A stretch of DNA of 64,000 nt from Nocardioides campestrisoli (GCF_013624435.2 NZ_CP061768.1:2386001-2450000); one strand, 5' to 3'. Numbered from the stretch's first letter, positions 51,855 to 62,442 are shown. Numbers and translations: made by a program. Notes: generated by a model not told the origin, from the letters alone.

Positions 51855-53300
51855 TCAGGACAACTCGAGGCCCGGGTAGAGCGGGTGCTTGTCGAGCAGC
51901 TCGGCGCTGGCCGCCTTGACCCGGTCCGCGACGCCGTCGCCCAGCGTGTACGACGCCTTGGACGGGCCACCGGCCTTGGTCACGCCGGCCTCGGTGTTGC
52001 TCAGCACCTCCACGATCAGCTCCGCGACCCGGTCGAACTCGTCGTGGCCGAAGCCGCGGGTGGTCAGCGCCGGCGTGCCGAGCCGGACGCCGGAGGTGTA
52101 CCAGGCGCCGTTCGGGTCGGCCGGGATCGAGTTGCGGTTGGTCACCACGCCCGCGTCGAGCAGCGCCGACTCGGCCTGCCGACCGGTCAGGCCGAACGAG
52201 GTGACGTCCAGCAGCACGAGGTGGTTGTCGGTGCCGCCGGTGACCAGCCGGGCGCCGCGGCTCAGGAACCCGTCGGCCAGCGAGTGGGCGTTGTCGGCGA
52301 CCCGCTGCGCGTAGCCGCGGAACTCCTCGGTCCGCGCCTCGGCCAGGGCCACGGCCTTGGCCGCCATCACGTGCGAGAGCGGCCCGCCCAGCACCATCGG
52401 GCAGCCGCGGTCGACGTCGGCGGCGAACTCCTCCTGCGCGAGCACCATGCCGCCGCGGGGACCGCGCAGCGACTTGTGGGTGGTCGTGGTGGTGACGTGG
52501 GCGTAGGGCACCGGGTTCTCCTCGCCGGTGAAGACCTTCCCGGCCACCAGCCCGGCGAAGTGCGCCATGTCGACCATGAGCACGGCGCCGACCTCGTCGG
52601 CGATCTCGCGCATCTTGGCGAAGTTCACCCGGCGCGGGTAGGCGCTGTAGCCCGCGACCAGGATCAGCGGCTTGAACTCACGGGCCTTGGCCGCCACCAC
52701 GTCGTAGTCCAGGAGGCCGGTCTCGGGGTCGGTGCCGTACTGCTGCTGGTGGAACATCTTGCCGCTGATGTTGGGGCGGAAGCCGTGGGTCAGGTGACCG
52801 CCGGCGTCCAGGCTCATCCCGAGCAGCCGCTGGTTGCCCAGCTCGTGCCGCAGCGACTCCCAGTCGGCCTCGGTCAGCTCGCTGACGTTCTTCGCACCCA
52901 GCCGCTGCAGCGCCGGGCTCTCGACGCGGTTGGCCAGGATCGACCAGAACGCGACCAGGTTGGCGTCGATCCCCGAGTGCGGCTGCACGTAGGCGTAGGG
53001 GGCACCGAAGAGCTCGCGCGCGTGCTCGGCCGCCAGCGACTCGACCGTGTCGACGTTCTGGCACCCGGCGTAGAACCGGTGGCCGACCGTGCCCTCGGCG
53101 TACTTGTCGCTGAGCCAGGTGCCCATGGTCAGCAGCACCGCCGGCGAGGCGTAGTTCTCCGAGGCGATGAGCTTGAGCGAACCTCGCTGGTCCGTCAGCT
53201 CCTGGCGGGTCGCCGCGGCGATCCGCGGCTCCACCGCGGCGATCACCTCGAGGGCGGCGTCATAGGCGGTGCTGGCGGTCTTGGCGAGGGAGTCGGTCAT
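51855..53300 (-). CDS. glyA: Serine hydroxymethyltransferase (long form)
   Basis: 481 residues from ATG 53300. SHMT hallmarks: [15 protein letters not shown], the PLP-lysine motif [15 protein letters not shown], the [12 protein letters not shown] loop and the C-terminal [16 protein letters not shown]. About 55 residues longer than the usual 425, mainly through an insertion around residues 105-170 ([16 protein letters not shown]) found in some actinobacterial enzymes. Makes glycine and methylene-tetrahydrofolate. Confidence 0.95.
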   Translation of the reverse strand: MTDSLAKTASTAYDAALEVIAAVEPRIAAATRQELTDQRGSLKLIASENYASPAVLLTMGTWLSDKYAEGTVGHRFYAGCQNVDTVESLAAEHARELFGAPYAYVQPHSGIDANLVAFWSILANRVESPALQRLGAKNVSELTEADWESLRHELGNQRLLGMSLDAGGHLTHGFRPNISGKMFHQQQYGTDPETGLLDYDVVAAKAREFKPLILVAGYSAYPRRVNFAKMREIADEVGAVLMVDMAHFAGLVAGKVFTGEENPVPYAHVTTTTTHKSLRGPRGGMVLAQEEFAADVDRGCPMVLGGPLSHVMAAKAVALAEARTEEFRGYAQRVADNAHSLADGFLSRGARLVTGGTDNHLVLLDVTSFGLTGRQAESALLDAGVVTNRNSIPADPNGAWYTSGVRLGTPALTTRGFGHDEFDRVAELIVEVLSNTEAGVTKAGGPSKASYTLGDGVADRVKAASAELLDKHPLYPGLELS

Positions 53301-53508
53301 GCCGCCTAGCGTAATCAGGGGACGCGGCGCACTTCCCGCAACCACCGGCCACCACGACTCGAACCCCGCTCCGGCGGTGTGACCTAGCACTCACTGCCCC
53401 ACCCCCCAGGCGGACGAAGTCTCAGATCCGTCCATTTCCTGAGATGCTTGTCCACATGCCGGACACCGACCTTGTGGCAAGCGTGTCCGACCACTGAGAC
53501 TCCTTGAC

Positions 53509-53598
53509 ATGATCAGTCGCGCTACTCACACCTACCTCGTGGTCCGTCGCCACGTGGACTACGGGCGTACGCGCAGCATGATCTGTTGGCCCCGCTGA
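53509..53598 (+). CDS. Leader peptide of the sulfite-reduction genes (29 aa)
   Basis: ATG 53509 to TGA 53596-53598. The peptide contains VVRRHVDYGRTRSMICWPR: the R-R-H-V-D-x-x-R-x-x-S-x-x-C pattern of the actinobacterial putative leader peptides that precede cysteine and sulfur-assimilation genes. The near-terminal Cys codon (TGT) suggests translational sensing of charged tRNA-Cys and attenuation of the following operon. The gene for sulfite reductase starts 59 bases later. Confidence 0.7.
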   Translation: MISRATHTYLVVRRHVDYGRTRSMICWPR

Positions 53599-53657
53599 TC
53601 CATGCCCCCACCGCGCTCGACGACGCGCGCGGCCCCTCAGCGAACAGGACCATCCCC

Positions 53658-55364
53658 ATGACTGCCACCCCTGCTCCGGCACGCACCACCCGCCCCCGCG
53701 CCAAGCGCGGTGAGGGCCAGTGGGCGCTGGGCTACTCCGAGCCCCTGAACAAGAACGAGCAGTCCAAGAAGGACGACGACCCGCTCCACGTCCGGGACCG
53801 CATCCTGAACATCTACTCCAAGCGCGGCTTCGACTCCATCGACCCCGCCGACCTGCGCGGCCGGTTCCGGTGGATGGGCCTCTACACCCAGCGTGCCCCC
53901 GGCTTCGACGGCGGGAAGACCGCCCAGCTGGAGGAGGAGGAGCTGGACGACCGCTACTTCATGATGCGGGTCCGCACCGACGGCGCCGTGCTCTCCGGCG
54001 ACGCGCTGCGGGCGCTGGGCAGCGTCTCCCAGGAGTTCGCCCGGGGCACCGCCGACATCACCGACCGCAACAACATCCAGTACCACTGGATCGAGGTCGA
54101 GAGCGTCCCGGAGATCTGGGAGCGGCTCGAGGGCGCCGGGCTCACCACCCTCGAGGCCTGCGGCGACTCCCCCCGGCCGTTCCTGGGATCCCCGGTCGCC
54201 GGCATCGCCCAGGACGAGCTGATCGACGGCACCTGGGCCCTGGAGGAGATCAAGCGCCGGGCACTCGGCAACCCGGAGTACTCCAACCTCCCCCGCAAGT
54301 TCAAGACCGCCCTCACCGGCCACCCGAGCCACGACGTGGCCCCCGAGGTCAACGACGTCTCCTTCGTCGGCTCCGTCCACCCCGAGCACGGCCCGGGCTT
54401 CGACGTGTGGGTCGGCGGCGGCCTGTCGACCAACCCCAAGCTTGCCCAGAAGCTCGGCGTCTGGGTCCCGCTGGCCGAGGTGCCGGACATCTGGGAGGCC
54501 GTCTGCGGCATCTTCCGCGACTACGGCTACCGCCGGCTGCGCTCCAAGGCCCGGCTGAAGTTCCTGGTCGCCGACTGGGGCCTGGAGAAGTTCCGCGAGA
54601 TCCTCGAGACCGAGTACCTGGGCCGCACCCTGATCGACCTGCCCTCTCCCCCGTCCCCGCTGGTCCCCGGCGACCACATCGGGGTGCACGAGCAGAAGGA
54701 CGGCAAGTTCTACGTCGGTGCCGCCCCCGTGGTCGGGCGGATCAACGGGCAGGTGCTGCTCGACCTGGCCGACCTGGTCGAGCGGTACGGCGCCCGCGGC
54801 GCCCGGCTCACGGCGTACCAGAAGCTGGTGGTGCTGGGCGTGGACGGTGCCGACACCGAGGCGTTCGTGGCGGACCTGCGCCGGATCGGCCTGGACGCGA
54901 CCCCGTCGAACTGGCGCCGCAACACGATGGCCTGCACCGGCATCGAGTTCTGCAAGCTGGCGATCGTCGACACCAAGAACCGCGCCCGCGCCCTGGTGGC
55001 CGAGCTCGAACGGCGCTTCCCCGAGCTGGACGTGCCGATCACGGTGAACGTCAACGGCTGCCCGAACGCCTGCGCCCGGACCCAGGTCGCCGACATCGGG
55101 CTGAAGGGCCAGCTCGTGGTCGACGCCTCCGGCGAGCAGGTGGAGGGGTTCCAGGTGCACCTGGGCGGCGCGCTCGGGCTGGGCGCCAACTTCGGTCGCA
55201 AGCTGCGCGCGCACAAGGTGACCAGCGCCGAGCTGGACGACTACATCACCGCCGTCGTGTCGGCGTTCCTGGCCGACCGGCACGAGGACGAGACCTTCGC
55301 CGCCTGGGCGGCGCGGGCCGACGAGGCTCACCTGCGCGGCGAGCGTGCCTTGGAGGGGGTCTGA
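53658..55364 (+). CDS. sirA: Ferredoxin-dependent sulfite reductase (siroheme, 4Fe-4S)
   Basis: 568 residues from ATG 53658. Nitrite/sulfite-reductase repeats with FMMRVRTDGAVLSGDAL and DITDRNNIQYHWI; the cofactor Cys set Cys426-x5-Cys432 (ACTGIEFC) and Cys468-x3-Cys472 (NGCPNAC). Reduces sulfite to sulfide for cysteine. The context (CysH, chelatase, leader peptide) favours sulfite over nitrite. One base separates its stop from the next ATG region. Confidence 0.93.
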   Translation: MTATPAPARTTRPRAKRGEGQWALGYSEPLNKNEQSKKDDDPLHVRDRILNIYSKRGFDSIDPADLRGRFRWMGLYTQRAPGFDGGKTAQLEEEELDDRYFMMRVRTDGAVLSGDALRALGSVSQEFARGTADITDRNNIQYHWIEVESVPEIWERLEGAGLTTLEACGDSPRPFLGSPVAGIAQDELIDGTWALEEIKRRALGNPEYSNLPRKFKTALTGHPSHDVAPEVNDVSFVGSVHPEHGPGFDVWVGGGLSTNPKLAQKLGVWVPLAEVPDIWEAVCGIFRDYGYRRLRSKARLKFLVADWGLEKFREILETEYLGRTLIDLPSPPSPLVPGDHIGVHEQKDGKFYVGAAPVVGRINGQVLLDLADLVERYGARGARLTAYQKLVVLGVDGADTEAFVADLRRIGLDATPSNWRRNTMACTGIEFCKLAIVDTKNRARALVAELERRFPELDVPITVNVNGCPNACARTQVADIGLKGQLVVDASGEQVEGFQVHLGGALGLGANFGRKLRAHKVTSAELDDYITAVVSAFLADRHEDETFAAWAARADEAHLRGERALEGV

Positions 55365-55365
55365 G

Positions 55366-55521
55366 ATGAGCGAGCGCGCGGTGCCCTACCACTGCCCGTA
55401 CTGCGGCGAGGAGGACCTCTTCCCGCAGGAGGCGCACGGAGCCTGGGAGTGCCGCGCCTGCCTGCGCGCCTTCACCGTCAAGATGCTCGGCATGATCCGG
55501 CCCGGAGGCGGTGCGCGATGA
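55366..55521 (+). CDS. 51-aa zinc-ribbon-like protein in the sulfite-reduction operon
   Basis: 51 residues between sirA and cysH. Two Cys pairs, CPYCGEED and CRACLRAF, about 18 residues apart, form a zinc-ribbon or rubredoxin-like site. The end is basic and Met-rich (VKMLGMIRPGG). The ATG follows the sirA stop by one base and its TGA overlaps the cysH ATG, so it is clearly translated with both. Homologous small ORFs accompany actinobacterial sirA; a metal/iron-sulfur or electron-transfer helper is plausible. Confidence 0.8.
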   Translation: MSERAVPYHCPYCGEEDLFPQEAHGAWECRACLRAFTVKMLGMIRPGGGAR

Positions 55522-56261
55522 GTCTCTCCACCCAGGCGGCCCGGGAGTTCCGCGGCACGCACACGGCCGGCCGCTCCTCCGAGGAGCTTCGCGAGCTGGT
55601 CTCGCACGTGGGCGCCGAGCTCGAGCTGGCGCCCGCCGAGCACATCATCGAGTGGGCGGTCGCCACCTTCGGGGAGCGCTTCTGCCTCACCAGCTCGATG
55701 GGCGACGCGGTCCTGGCTCACCTCGCCTCGACGGTGGCACCCGGGATCGACGTGGTCTTCCTCGACACCGGCTACCACTTCGCCGAGACGATCGGGACCC
55801 GCGACGCCGTCGAGGCCACCCTGCCCGTCAACCTGCTCACCATCACTCCGGTCCAGAGCGTGGCCGAGCAGGACGCCGAGCACGGCCCCGACCTCTTCCG
55901 CACCGACCCCGACCGCTGCTGCGCGCTGCGCAAGGTCAAGCCGCTGGCCGACGCGCTCTCCGGCTACGACGCCTGGGCGACCGGCCTGCGCCGGGCCGAG
56001 ACCCACAACCGGGTGATCGCGCCCGTCGTGGGCTGGGACGCCCGCAAGGGGAAGGTCAAGGTCTCCCCTCTCGCCCGCTGGTCGGACGAGCAGGTGGACC
56101 GGTACGTCGCCGAGAACGGCGTGCTGGTCAACCCGCTGGTCTACGACGGGTACCCGAGCATCGGCTGCTGGCCCTGCACCCGGCGCGTGGCGCCGGGTGA
56201 CGATCCCCGCAGCGGCCGGTGGGCCGGCACGAGCAAGACCGAGTGCGGGATCCACTCATGA
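55518..56261 (+). CDS. cysH: Assimilatory adenylylsulfate (APS-type) reductase
   Basis: 247 residues. PAPS-reductase fold (CLTSSMGDAVLAHLA PP-loop), the catalytic tail ECGIH (Cys243), and the Cys pairs Cys134-Cys135 (RCCALRKVKPL) and Cys217-x-x-Cys220 (GCWPC). The extra Cys set binds a 4Fe-4S cluster and marks the APS-using form rather than PAPS-using CysH. Produces sulfite for SirA. Coupled on both sides by 4-base overlaps. Confidence 0.93.
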   Translation: MSLSTQAAREFRGTHTAGRSSEELRELVSHVGAELELAPAEHIIEWAVATFGERFCLTSSMGDAVLAHLASTVAPGIDVVFLDTGYHFAETIGTRDAVEATLPVNLLTITPVQSVAEQDAEHGPDLFRTDPDRCCALRKVKPLADALSGYDAWATGLRRAETHNRVIAPVVGWDARKGKVKVSPLARWSDEQVDRYVAENGVLVNPLVYDGYPSIGCWPCTRRVAPGDDPRSGRWAGTSKTECGIHS

Positions 56262-56332
56262 CCACGACACACCACCACCAGATCGACAACGTCGTCGATG
56301 CACACCTCACGCGAGATGGGAGGCGGTCCTGA
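56258..56332 (+). CDS. Possible 24-aa His-rich mini-ORF
   Basis: ATG 56258 overlaps the cysH stop (ATGA), and its TGA at 56330-56332 overlaps the next ATG (TGATG). The peptide begins MTTTHHHQIDN. The double overlap suggests it is read, perhaps to couple cysH translation to the chelatase, but the size makes it uncertain. Confidence 0.35.
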   Translation: MTTTHHHQIDNVVDAHLTRDGRRS

Positions 56333-57075
56333 TGGCTGCTCCTGCATTGGTTGCACTGGCCCACGGAAGCCGTGACGCGCGGTCCGCGGCGACGATCAAG
56401 GCCCTCGTCGCGGAGGTCCGGAAGATGCGTCCGGACCTGCGGATCGAGGCGTCGTTCCTCGAGCTCTCCAAGCCGTCGTTCCAGACAACGGTGGACCGGC
56501 TCGTCAAGTCCGGCCACGAGGAGATCGTGGTCGTCCCCCTGCTGCTCACCGAGGCCTACCACGCCAAGGTGGACGTCCCGCAGGCCGTCGCGGAGGCGAT
56601 GGAGCGGCACGAGGGGCTCAAGGTCCGGGCCACCTCGGTCCTCGGCCTCGAACCCGCGTTCCTGGAGGTCCTGGACCTGCGGATGCGCGAGGCGCTGGCC
56701 GACGCGCGGATCCGTGAGCTCGACGCGCTCGTGCTGGCCGCCGCCGGCTCCTCCGACGCGCTGGCCAACCAGTCCGTCGCCCGGCTGGCCCGGGTCTGGG
56801 GCGCCCGGCACAAGCTGCCGGTGACCGCGGCGTTCGCCTCGGCGGCCCCGCCGGCCACCGGTGAGGCCGTGCGCGCCTTCCGCGCGCAGGGCAAGCGGCA
56901 CATCGCCGTCGCCTCGCTCTTCCTGGCCCCGGGGTTCCTCCCGGACCGGGCGGCCGAGCTGGCGCTCGAGGCCGGTGCGGTCGCGGTCTCCGCACCCCTG
57001 GGGGCCCACCCCGAGGTGGCGCGGACGATCCTGGCCCGGTACGCCGTCGGCGCCGTCGAGCTGGTCCCGGTCTGA
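56332..57075 (+). CDS. sirB: Sirohydrochlorin ferrochelatase-type chelatase (CbiX/SirB-like)
   Basis: 247 residues from ATG 56332, with GGGAGG 8 bases upstream. Two CbiX half-repeats: ALAHGSRDARS with the metal-binding His near the start, VVVPLLLTEAYHAKVDVPQ, later AAAGSSDALANQ and ASLFLAPGFLPDRAAELA. It would insert iron in sirohydrochlorin to make the siroheme used by SirA. Confidence 0.9.
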   Translation: MAAPALVALAHGSRDARSAATIKALVAEVRKMRPDLRIEASFLELSKPSFQTTVDRLVKSGHEEIVVVPLLLTEAYHAKVDVPQAVAEAMERHEGLKVRATSVLGLEPAFLEVLDLRMREALADARIRELDALVLAAAGSSDALANQSVARLARVWGARHKLPVTAAFASAAPPATGEAVRAFRAQGKRHIAVASLFLAPGFLPDRAAELALEAGAVAVSAPLGAHPEVARTILARYAVGAVELVPV

Positions 57076-57123
57076 TCCCTCGCTGAGCGCGCCGACCCGG
57101 TCCCAGGACTCGGGTCGGCGCGG

Positions 57124-57504
57124 TCAGCCGACGAGCTGGGCGAGCAGGTGCTCGAGCTGTCCCGCCGGGTCGGCGGTGACTCCTCCGTGCACCGGGCCCG
57201 GCTGGAGGACCGTGGAGCGCGGCGCCTTGAGGAAGCCGAACCGGGTGCCGATCGGCTTGGTGGCAGCCTCGCCTCCGCGCTCGTCCCCGGCGCAGACCCC
57301 CTCGACGAACGCCAGCGAGGCGCAGACCCGGTCGACGTCGAGACCCGGGTCAAGCGCCCGCAGCCGGTCGGCGTCGACGTCCCAGGCGACGGCGAGCAGC
57401 TCGGCCGCCTGGCAGTAGAGCACGACGCCCACGTTGAGGAACTCCTCGCGCTCCGGGCGCGGGACGCAGCGCAGGACGACGTACTGGTAGGAGAGCAGGC
57501 TCAC
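57124..57504 (-). CDS. DUF3037 protein
   Basis: 126 residues from GTG 57504, which overlaps the HipA-like stop. DUF3037 signature YQYVVLRCVPRPEREEFLNVGVVLYC. Soluble. Members are almost always next to HipA-like kinases; function unknown. Confidence 0.85.
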   Translation of the reverse strand: MSLLSYQYVVLRCVPRPEREEFLNVGVVLYCQAAELLAVAWDVDADRLRALDPGLDVDRVCASLAFVEGVCAGDERGGEAATKPIGTRFGFLKAPRSTVLQPGPVHGGVTADPAGQLEHLLAQLVG

Positions 57505-58262
57505 GACGACTCCCCCGGCAGCCAGCCGCGGGCACCGAGCCGCGCGGTGAGGAACTCGACGTAGGCGGCGCGGACCTGGTCGGGTTCCAGGTCGGGCACG
57601 AAGTGCAGCCACTCGTCGGGGACCAGGGAGGCGACCTCGGCGAACACCTCGCCGGACAGCACCGACCGCGCGTGCTCGTCAGCCGCCGGCACCTCGGCGA
57701 GGAAGCCGCGCAGGACGTGGTCCGAGACGTCCCACGGCTGCGCGGCGAAGCGCTCCGGGTCGGTGATCGCCCGCGTCCAGCCGTGGTGGAAGTAGAGCGA
57801 AGCCCCGTGGTCGATCGCCCACAGGTCGCCGTGCCAGACGAGCAGGTTGGGGTTGCGCCAGCTGCGGTCCACGTTCGCGGTGAACGCGTCCAGCCAGAGG
57901 ATCCGGCCGGCCACCTCACCCGGCGTCGCGAGCTCGCCGTCGACGCCGAAGGCGCCGGGCAGGAAGTCCACGCCCAGGTTCAGCCCGACGCTGGCGGTGA
58001 GCAGGTCCTGGACCTCCTCGTCGGCCTCGTAGCGCGCGATCTCCGCACAGAGGTCGAGCCCGACGAGCCGCGGGGTGCGGATCCCCAAGCGCCGGGCGAG
58101 CTCGCCGACGAGCACCTCGGCGACCAGTACCCGCACCCCCTGGCCGGCCCCGGAGAACTTGCAGACGTAGAAGCCCAGGTCGTCGGCCTCGACGAGTCCG
58201 GGCAGGCTGCCGCCCTCTCGCAGCGGGGTGACGTACCGGCTGACCCGCACGCGCTCGATCAC
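57501..58262 (-). CDS. HipA-like kinase
   Basis: 253 residues from GTG 58262. GFYVCKFSGAGQGVRVLVAEVLVGELARRLG holds the ATP-binding Lys; WLDAFTANVDRSWRNPNLLVW resembles the HipA catalytic DxxxxNxDRxxxN motif; DLWAIDHGASLYFHHGW carries the metal-binding Asp. Shorter than HipA toxins (about 440) and with no antitoxin HipB next to it. Overlaps PPK2 upstream and DUF3037 downstream by 4 bases. Confidence 0.82.
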   Translation of the reverse strand: MIERVRVSRYVTPLREGGSLPGLVEADDLGFYVCKFSGAGQGVRVLVAEVLVGELARRLGIRTPRLVGLDLCAEIARYEADEEVQDLLTASVGLNLGVDFLPGAFGVDGELATPGEVAGRILWLDAFTANVDRSWRNPNLLVWHGDLWAIDHGASLYFHHGWTRAITDPERFAAQPWDVSDHVLRGFLAEVPAADEHARSVLSGEVFAEVASLVPDEWLHFVPDLEPDQVRAAYVEFLTARLGARGWLPGESS

Positions 58263-59140
58263 TCGGCCTCCTGCGCCCGGAGCCGTGACTTCTCGGCCTC
58301 GACGTCGAAGTCGGCCTCGGGCCAGGTCAGCTGCATGCCGCGCAGCGTCTCGAGCAGGAGCTGGCCCACGGCCAGGTTGCGGTACCACTTCTTGTCCGAG
58401 GGGATGACGTGCCAGGGCGCGACGTCGGTGCTGGTGCGCTCGAGCACCGTCTCGTACTGCGTACGGAAGGCGGGCCACAGCTCACGGTCGTCGAGGTCGC
58501 TGGGCGCGTACTTCCAGTACTTCTCGGGGTTCTCCAGGCGCTCCAGCAGCCGCGCCCCCTGCTCGGCCCGGGAGACGTGCAGCAGGCACTTGAGCACCGT
58601 CACCCCCTGGTCGGCCAGCTCGCGCTCGAAGTCGTTGATCGCGCCGTACCGCCGCTCGATCTCCTCCTCGGCTGCCCAGCGGCGCACCTTGACCACCAGC
58701 ACGTCCTCGTAGTGGCTCCGGTCGAAGACGCCGATGTGCCCGGGCGTGGGGACGGCCCGCCGGATCCGCCAGAGGAAGTCGTGCTCCTTCTCCTTCGGGG
58801 TCGGCGCCTTGAAGCTGGTGATCTGCAGCCCTTGGGGGTCTACCAGGCCGAGCGTCTTGCGGATCACCCCGCCCTTGCCGCTGGTGTCCATCCCCTGGAG
58901 GACCAGCAGCACCCGGCGCTCGGACCCCGCCGTGCGGGCAGCCCAGAGGCGCTCCTGGAGATCTGCGAGCTCGCCCCCCATGGCGGCCAGGGCGGCCTGC
59001 CCGTCCGACTTGCCTCCGGCGAAGCCGGGGGTGGAGCCTGCGAGCGAATCCGTCAGTTCGGTCGGTCCGGACGGGAGCCGGGTGGTGTCCAGCACCAGGG
59101 CGTCCTGCGCGGGTGGCGGACCGCCGGAAGTCTTGGACAT
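58259..59140 (-). CDS. Polyphosphate kinase 2 family protein
   Basis: 293 residues. PPK2 signatures: Walker A GMDTSGKGG, a lid with SFKAPTPKEKEHDFLWRI, and Walker B VFDRSHYEDVLVVKV. PPK2 transfers phosphate between polyphosphate and nucleotides. The length and FKAPT segment fit the class of nucleotide-phosphorylating PPK2 (AMP/ADP). It is translationally coupled to the HipA-like gene. Confidence 0.9.
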   Translation of the reverse strand: MSKTSGGPPPAQDALVLDTTRLPSGPTELTDSLAGSTPGFAGGKSDGQAALAAMGGELADLQERLWAARTAGSERRVLLVLQGMDTSGKGGVIRKTLGLVDPQGLQITSFKAPTPKEKEHDFLWRIRRAVPTPGHIGVFDRSHYEDVLVVKVRRWAAEEEIERRYGAINDFERELADQGVTVLKCLLHVSRAEQGARLLERLENPEKYWKYAPSDLDDRELWPAFRTQYETVLERTSTDVAPWHVIPSDKKWYRNLAVGQLLLETLRGMQLTWPEADFDVEAEKSRLRAQEAE

Positions 59141-59149
59141 GCAGGCAGC

Positions 59150-59738
59150 CTAGTCCGTCTCATCCTCGTCGGCGTCGAGCTCCTGACGGACCACCGCGAA
59201 GGCCAGGCCGCTGGAGTAGCCCTTGCGGGCGAGCATCCCCACCAGCCGCCGGGTCGCCTTGTCCCGCTCCAGGCCACCCACGGTGCGCAGCTTCTTGCGC
59301 ACGAGCCGGCGGGCGGCCTCCTCCTCGTCGTCGGGATCGATCTCCGCGACCGCCTCACGGACGGTCTCGTCGTCGACGCCCTTGCGCCGCAGCTCCTGGG
59401 CCAGCGCTCGGCCGGCCAGGCCCTTGCCCGGCTGCCGGCTCGCGATCCAGGCCCGGGCGAACGCCTCGTCGTCGATGAGCCCGACCTCTTCGAACCGGTC
59501 GAGGAGCATGGTCGCCACCGCGTCGGGCACGTTCTTGGCGGAGAGCTTGTCGGCCAGCTCCTTGCGCGTGCGGGCCTGCCCGGTCAGCTGGTCGAGCAGG
59601 ATCTTCCGGGCGACGGCCTCGTGATCGGCCTCGGGGCCGGCCTGGACCGGGTCCTCGGGGAGGTCTCCGGTCCAGGCCGCCACACCGTGGTGGACGTCCC
59701 CGCTCCACGCGGGCCGGTCCGACTCACCGGCCGACGCC

Positions 59739-59749
<11 letters not shown>
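59150..59749 (-). CDS. recX: RecX regulatory protein
   Basis: 199 residues from GTG 59749, 11 bases inside the end of recA. RecX helical repeats: [47 protein letters not shown] and [14 protein letters not shown]. It inhibits RecA filaments. The N-terminal 40 residues are an acidic extension not seen in short RecX proteins. Confidence 0.92.
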
Positions 59750-60791
<1,042 letters not shown>

Positions 60792-60926
60792 GTTGTGTCC
60801 CATTCGTCTCGTCGGGGTGCCAGGTACGTCGTCGACGCTAGAGCGAGCCACCGACAAGACCTGATCAGTCGTGTCGTCGCTGTGGACAACCTCGCCCCGC
60901 GTCGTACCTGTGGAACCACAGTAGCC

Positions 60927-60940
60927 CGAACAGGTGTTCG
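60927..60940. promoter_or_regulatory. SOS (LexA) box upstream of recA
   Basis: CGAAC-AGGT-GTTCG, matching the actinobacterial/Bacillus-type CGAAC-N4-GTTCG operator perfectly. It lies between recA and the MFS gene, so it probably sits at the main recA promoter. Confidence 0.88.
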
Positions 60941-60946
60941 ATGGGG

Positions 60947-62251
60947 TCAGCGGTCCCCGGCGTGTCGGCGTGGCCGGGCCGGCGCCGGTCGAGCCGCGCA
61001 GGCCGCGGCCAGCAGCACCCCGCAGGCCAGCACCGCGGCGCAGCCGGCCAGCGCCGGATATCCCCAGGTCCCGACGACCACCCCGGCCAGCGCGCTGGCC
61101 CCGGCCGCCCCCAGGCTCATGGTCATGTCCGCCGCCCCCTGCACGTCGGCCCGCTCCGCCAGCGGGGTCAGGTCCGCGACCAGCGTCGACGCGGCGATGG
61201 TCACCAGCGACCACCCGAGGCCCAGCAGGAACAGGCCGCCGAAGATCTGCCACGAGCTGCCCGCGGGCGCGAGCGCGCACAGGACGAGCGCGAGCAGCAG
61301 CACCACTCCCCCGGCCCCCATCACCGCGGGACGACCCCACCGGTCGGCGGCGGCCCCGACCAGCGGCGAGAACGCGAACATCCCCAGCACGTGCACCGAG
61401 ATCACGAAGCCGATCAGCTCCAGCCCGGCCTCGCCGTGCTCCATGTGCAGCGGGGTCATCACCATCACGGAGACCATGGTGGCGTGGGCGGCGGCGAGTC
61501 CCGCCACGGCCGCCAGCAGCGCCGGCTGCTGACGGACCACGCCCACCACGCGGTGCCAGGCGCCGCCCGTCGGCACTGTGACCGGCGGCGAGGTGACCGG
61601 GGACGCGGGCGACTCGGCCTCCTCCAGCTCACGCGCCAGCAGCAGCGGGTCCGGGCGCAGCACCAGGGCGGCGAGGCAGCCAGCCGCCGCCAGCCCGACG
61701 GCCCCCAGCACGAACGGGCCCGCCGCCTCGGGCACTGCCAGCGCCTTCGCCACCGAGGACGCGGGACCGGTCAGGTTCGGTCCGAGCACCGCGCCGAGCG
61801 TGGTCGCCCAGACCACGACCGAGAGCGCGCGGGCCCGGGTGGTCGCCGGTGCCAGGTCTGTCGCGGCGTACCGGGCGGCGTTGTTGGCGGCCGTCGCCGC
61901 TCCCAGCAGCATCATGCCGCCGAGCAGGACCAGCATGCTGCCCCACCGGCCCGCCAGCACTGCGAGCACCGCACCCGTGGCGGCCGCCAGGTAGCCGGCC
62001 ACCAGGCCGGCCCGACGGCCCGCGCGGGTCATCAGCCGGGCGAGCAGCCACGCCGCTCCGGCGGTGCCGAGCACCTGGAAGGTCTGGGCCAGCCCGGCGA
62101 GCTGCTCGGAGCCCGACAGGTCACGGGCCAGCAGGGACGCCGTGGCGATGCCGATGGTGATACCCAGCGCACCCACCGCCTGGACCAGGACGAGCGAGGC
62201 GACGGTGCGGCGCTGCACACGCTCGACGTCCTGGACGCTGAGGGAGGCCAT
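60947..62251 (-). CDS. MFS transporter (drug-exporter type)
   Basis: 434 residues from ATG 62251, 12 membrane helices in two halves with a Pro/Ser loop in the middle (about 205-235). MFS motif A-like loops: [19 protein letters not shown] and [17 protein letters not shown]. Substrate unknown. The start overlaps the stop of the DUF3046 gene. Confidence 0.87.
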   Translation of the reverse strand: MASLSVQDVERVQRRTVASLVLVQAVGALGITIGIATASLLARDLSGSEQLAGLAQTFQVLGTAGAAWLLARLMTRAGRRAGLVAGYLAAATGAVLAVLAGRWGSMLVLLGGMMLLGAATAANNAARYAATDLAPATTRARALSVVVWATTLGAVLGPNLTGPASSVAKALAVPEAAGPFVLGAVGLAAAGCLAALVLRPDPLLLARELEEAESPASPVTSPPVTVPTGGAWHRVVGVVRQQPALLAAVAGLAAAHATMVSVMVMTPLHMEHGEAGLELIGFVISVHVLGMFAFSPLVGAAADRWGRPAVMGAGGVVLLLALVLCALAPAGSSWQIFGGLFLLGLGWSLVTIAASTLVADLTPLAERADVQGAADMTMSLGAAGASALAGVVVGTWGYPALAGCAAVLACGVLLAAACAARPAPARPRRHAGDR

Positions 62252-62442
62252 CAGCGGTACTTCTCGGGGAGCTGGAGGGTCTGCCACACCGCCGACCAGA
62301 CCTCCTTGGGGCTGAGCCCCGCGTCCAGCGCCTCGACGACGGTCCGCGAGCCCAGCTCGGGCATCACCACCATCGCCGCCCAGGACCTCGCCTTCGCCCC
62401 CAGGACCTCGTCCATGCGCGCCCAGAACTCGGTGTACCTCAC
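62251..62442 (-). CDS. DUF3046 protein
   Basis: 63 residues from GTG 62442. DUF3046 pattern: RYTEFWARMDEVLG, SWAAMVVMPELGSRTVVEALDAG and a final WQTLQLPEKYR. Very often found close to recA in actinobacteria; function unknown. Overlaps the DinB gene upstream and the MFS gene downstream. Confidence 0.88.
   Translation of the reverse strand: MRYTEFWARMDEVLGAKARSWAAMVVMPELGSRTVVEALDAGLSPKEVWSAVWQTLQLPEKYR

Noticed and set aside
53504-53526. TTGACA as the -35 of the sirA promoter
   Set aside because: It overlaps the leader-peptide ATG and the matching -10 (TACTCA) is poor. A leader peptide is a better explanation.
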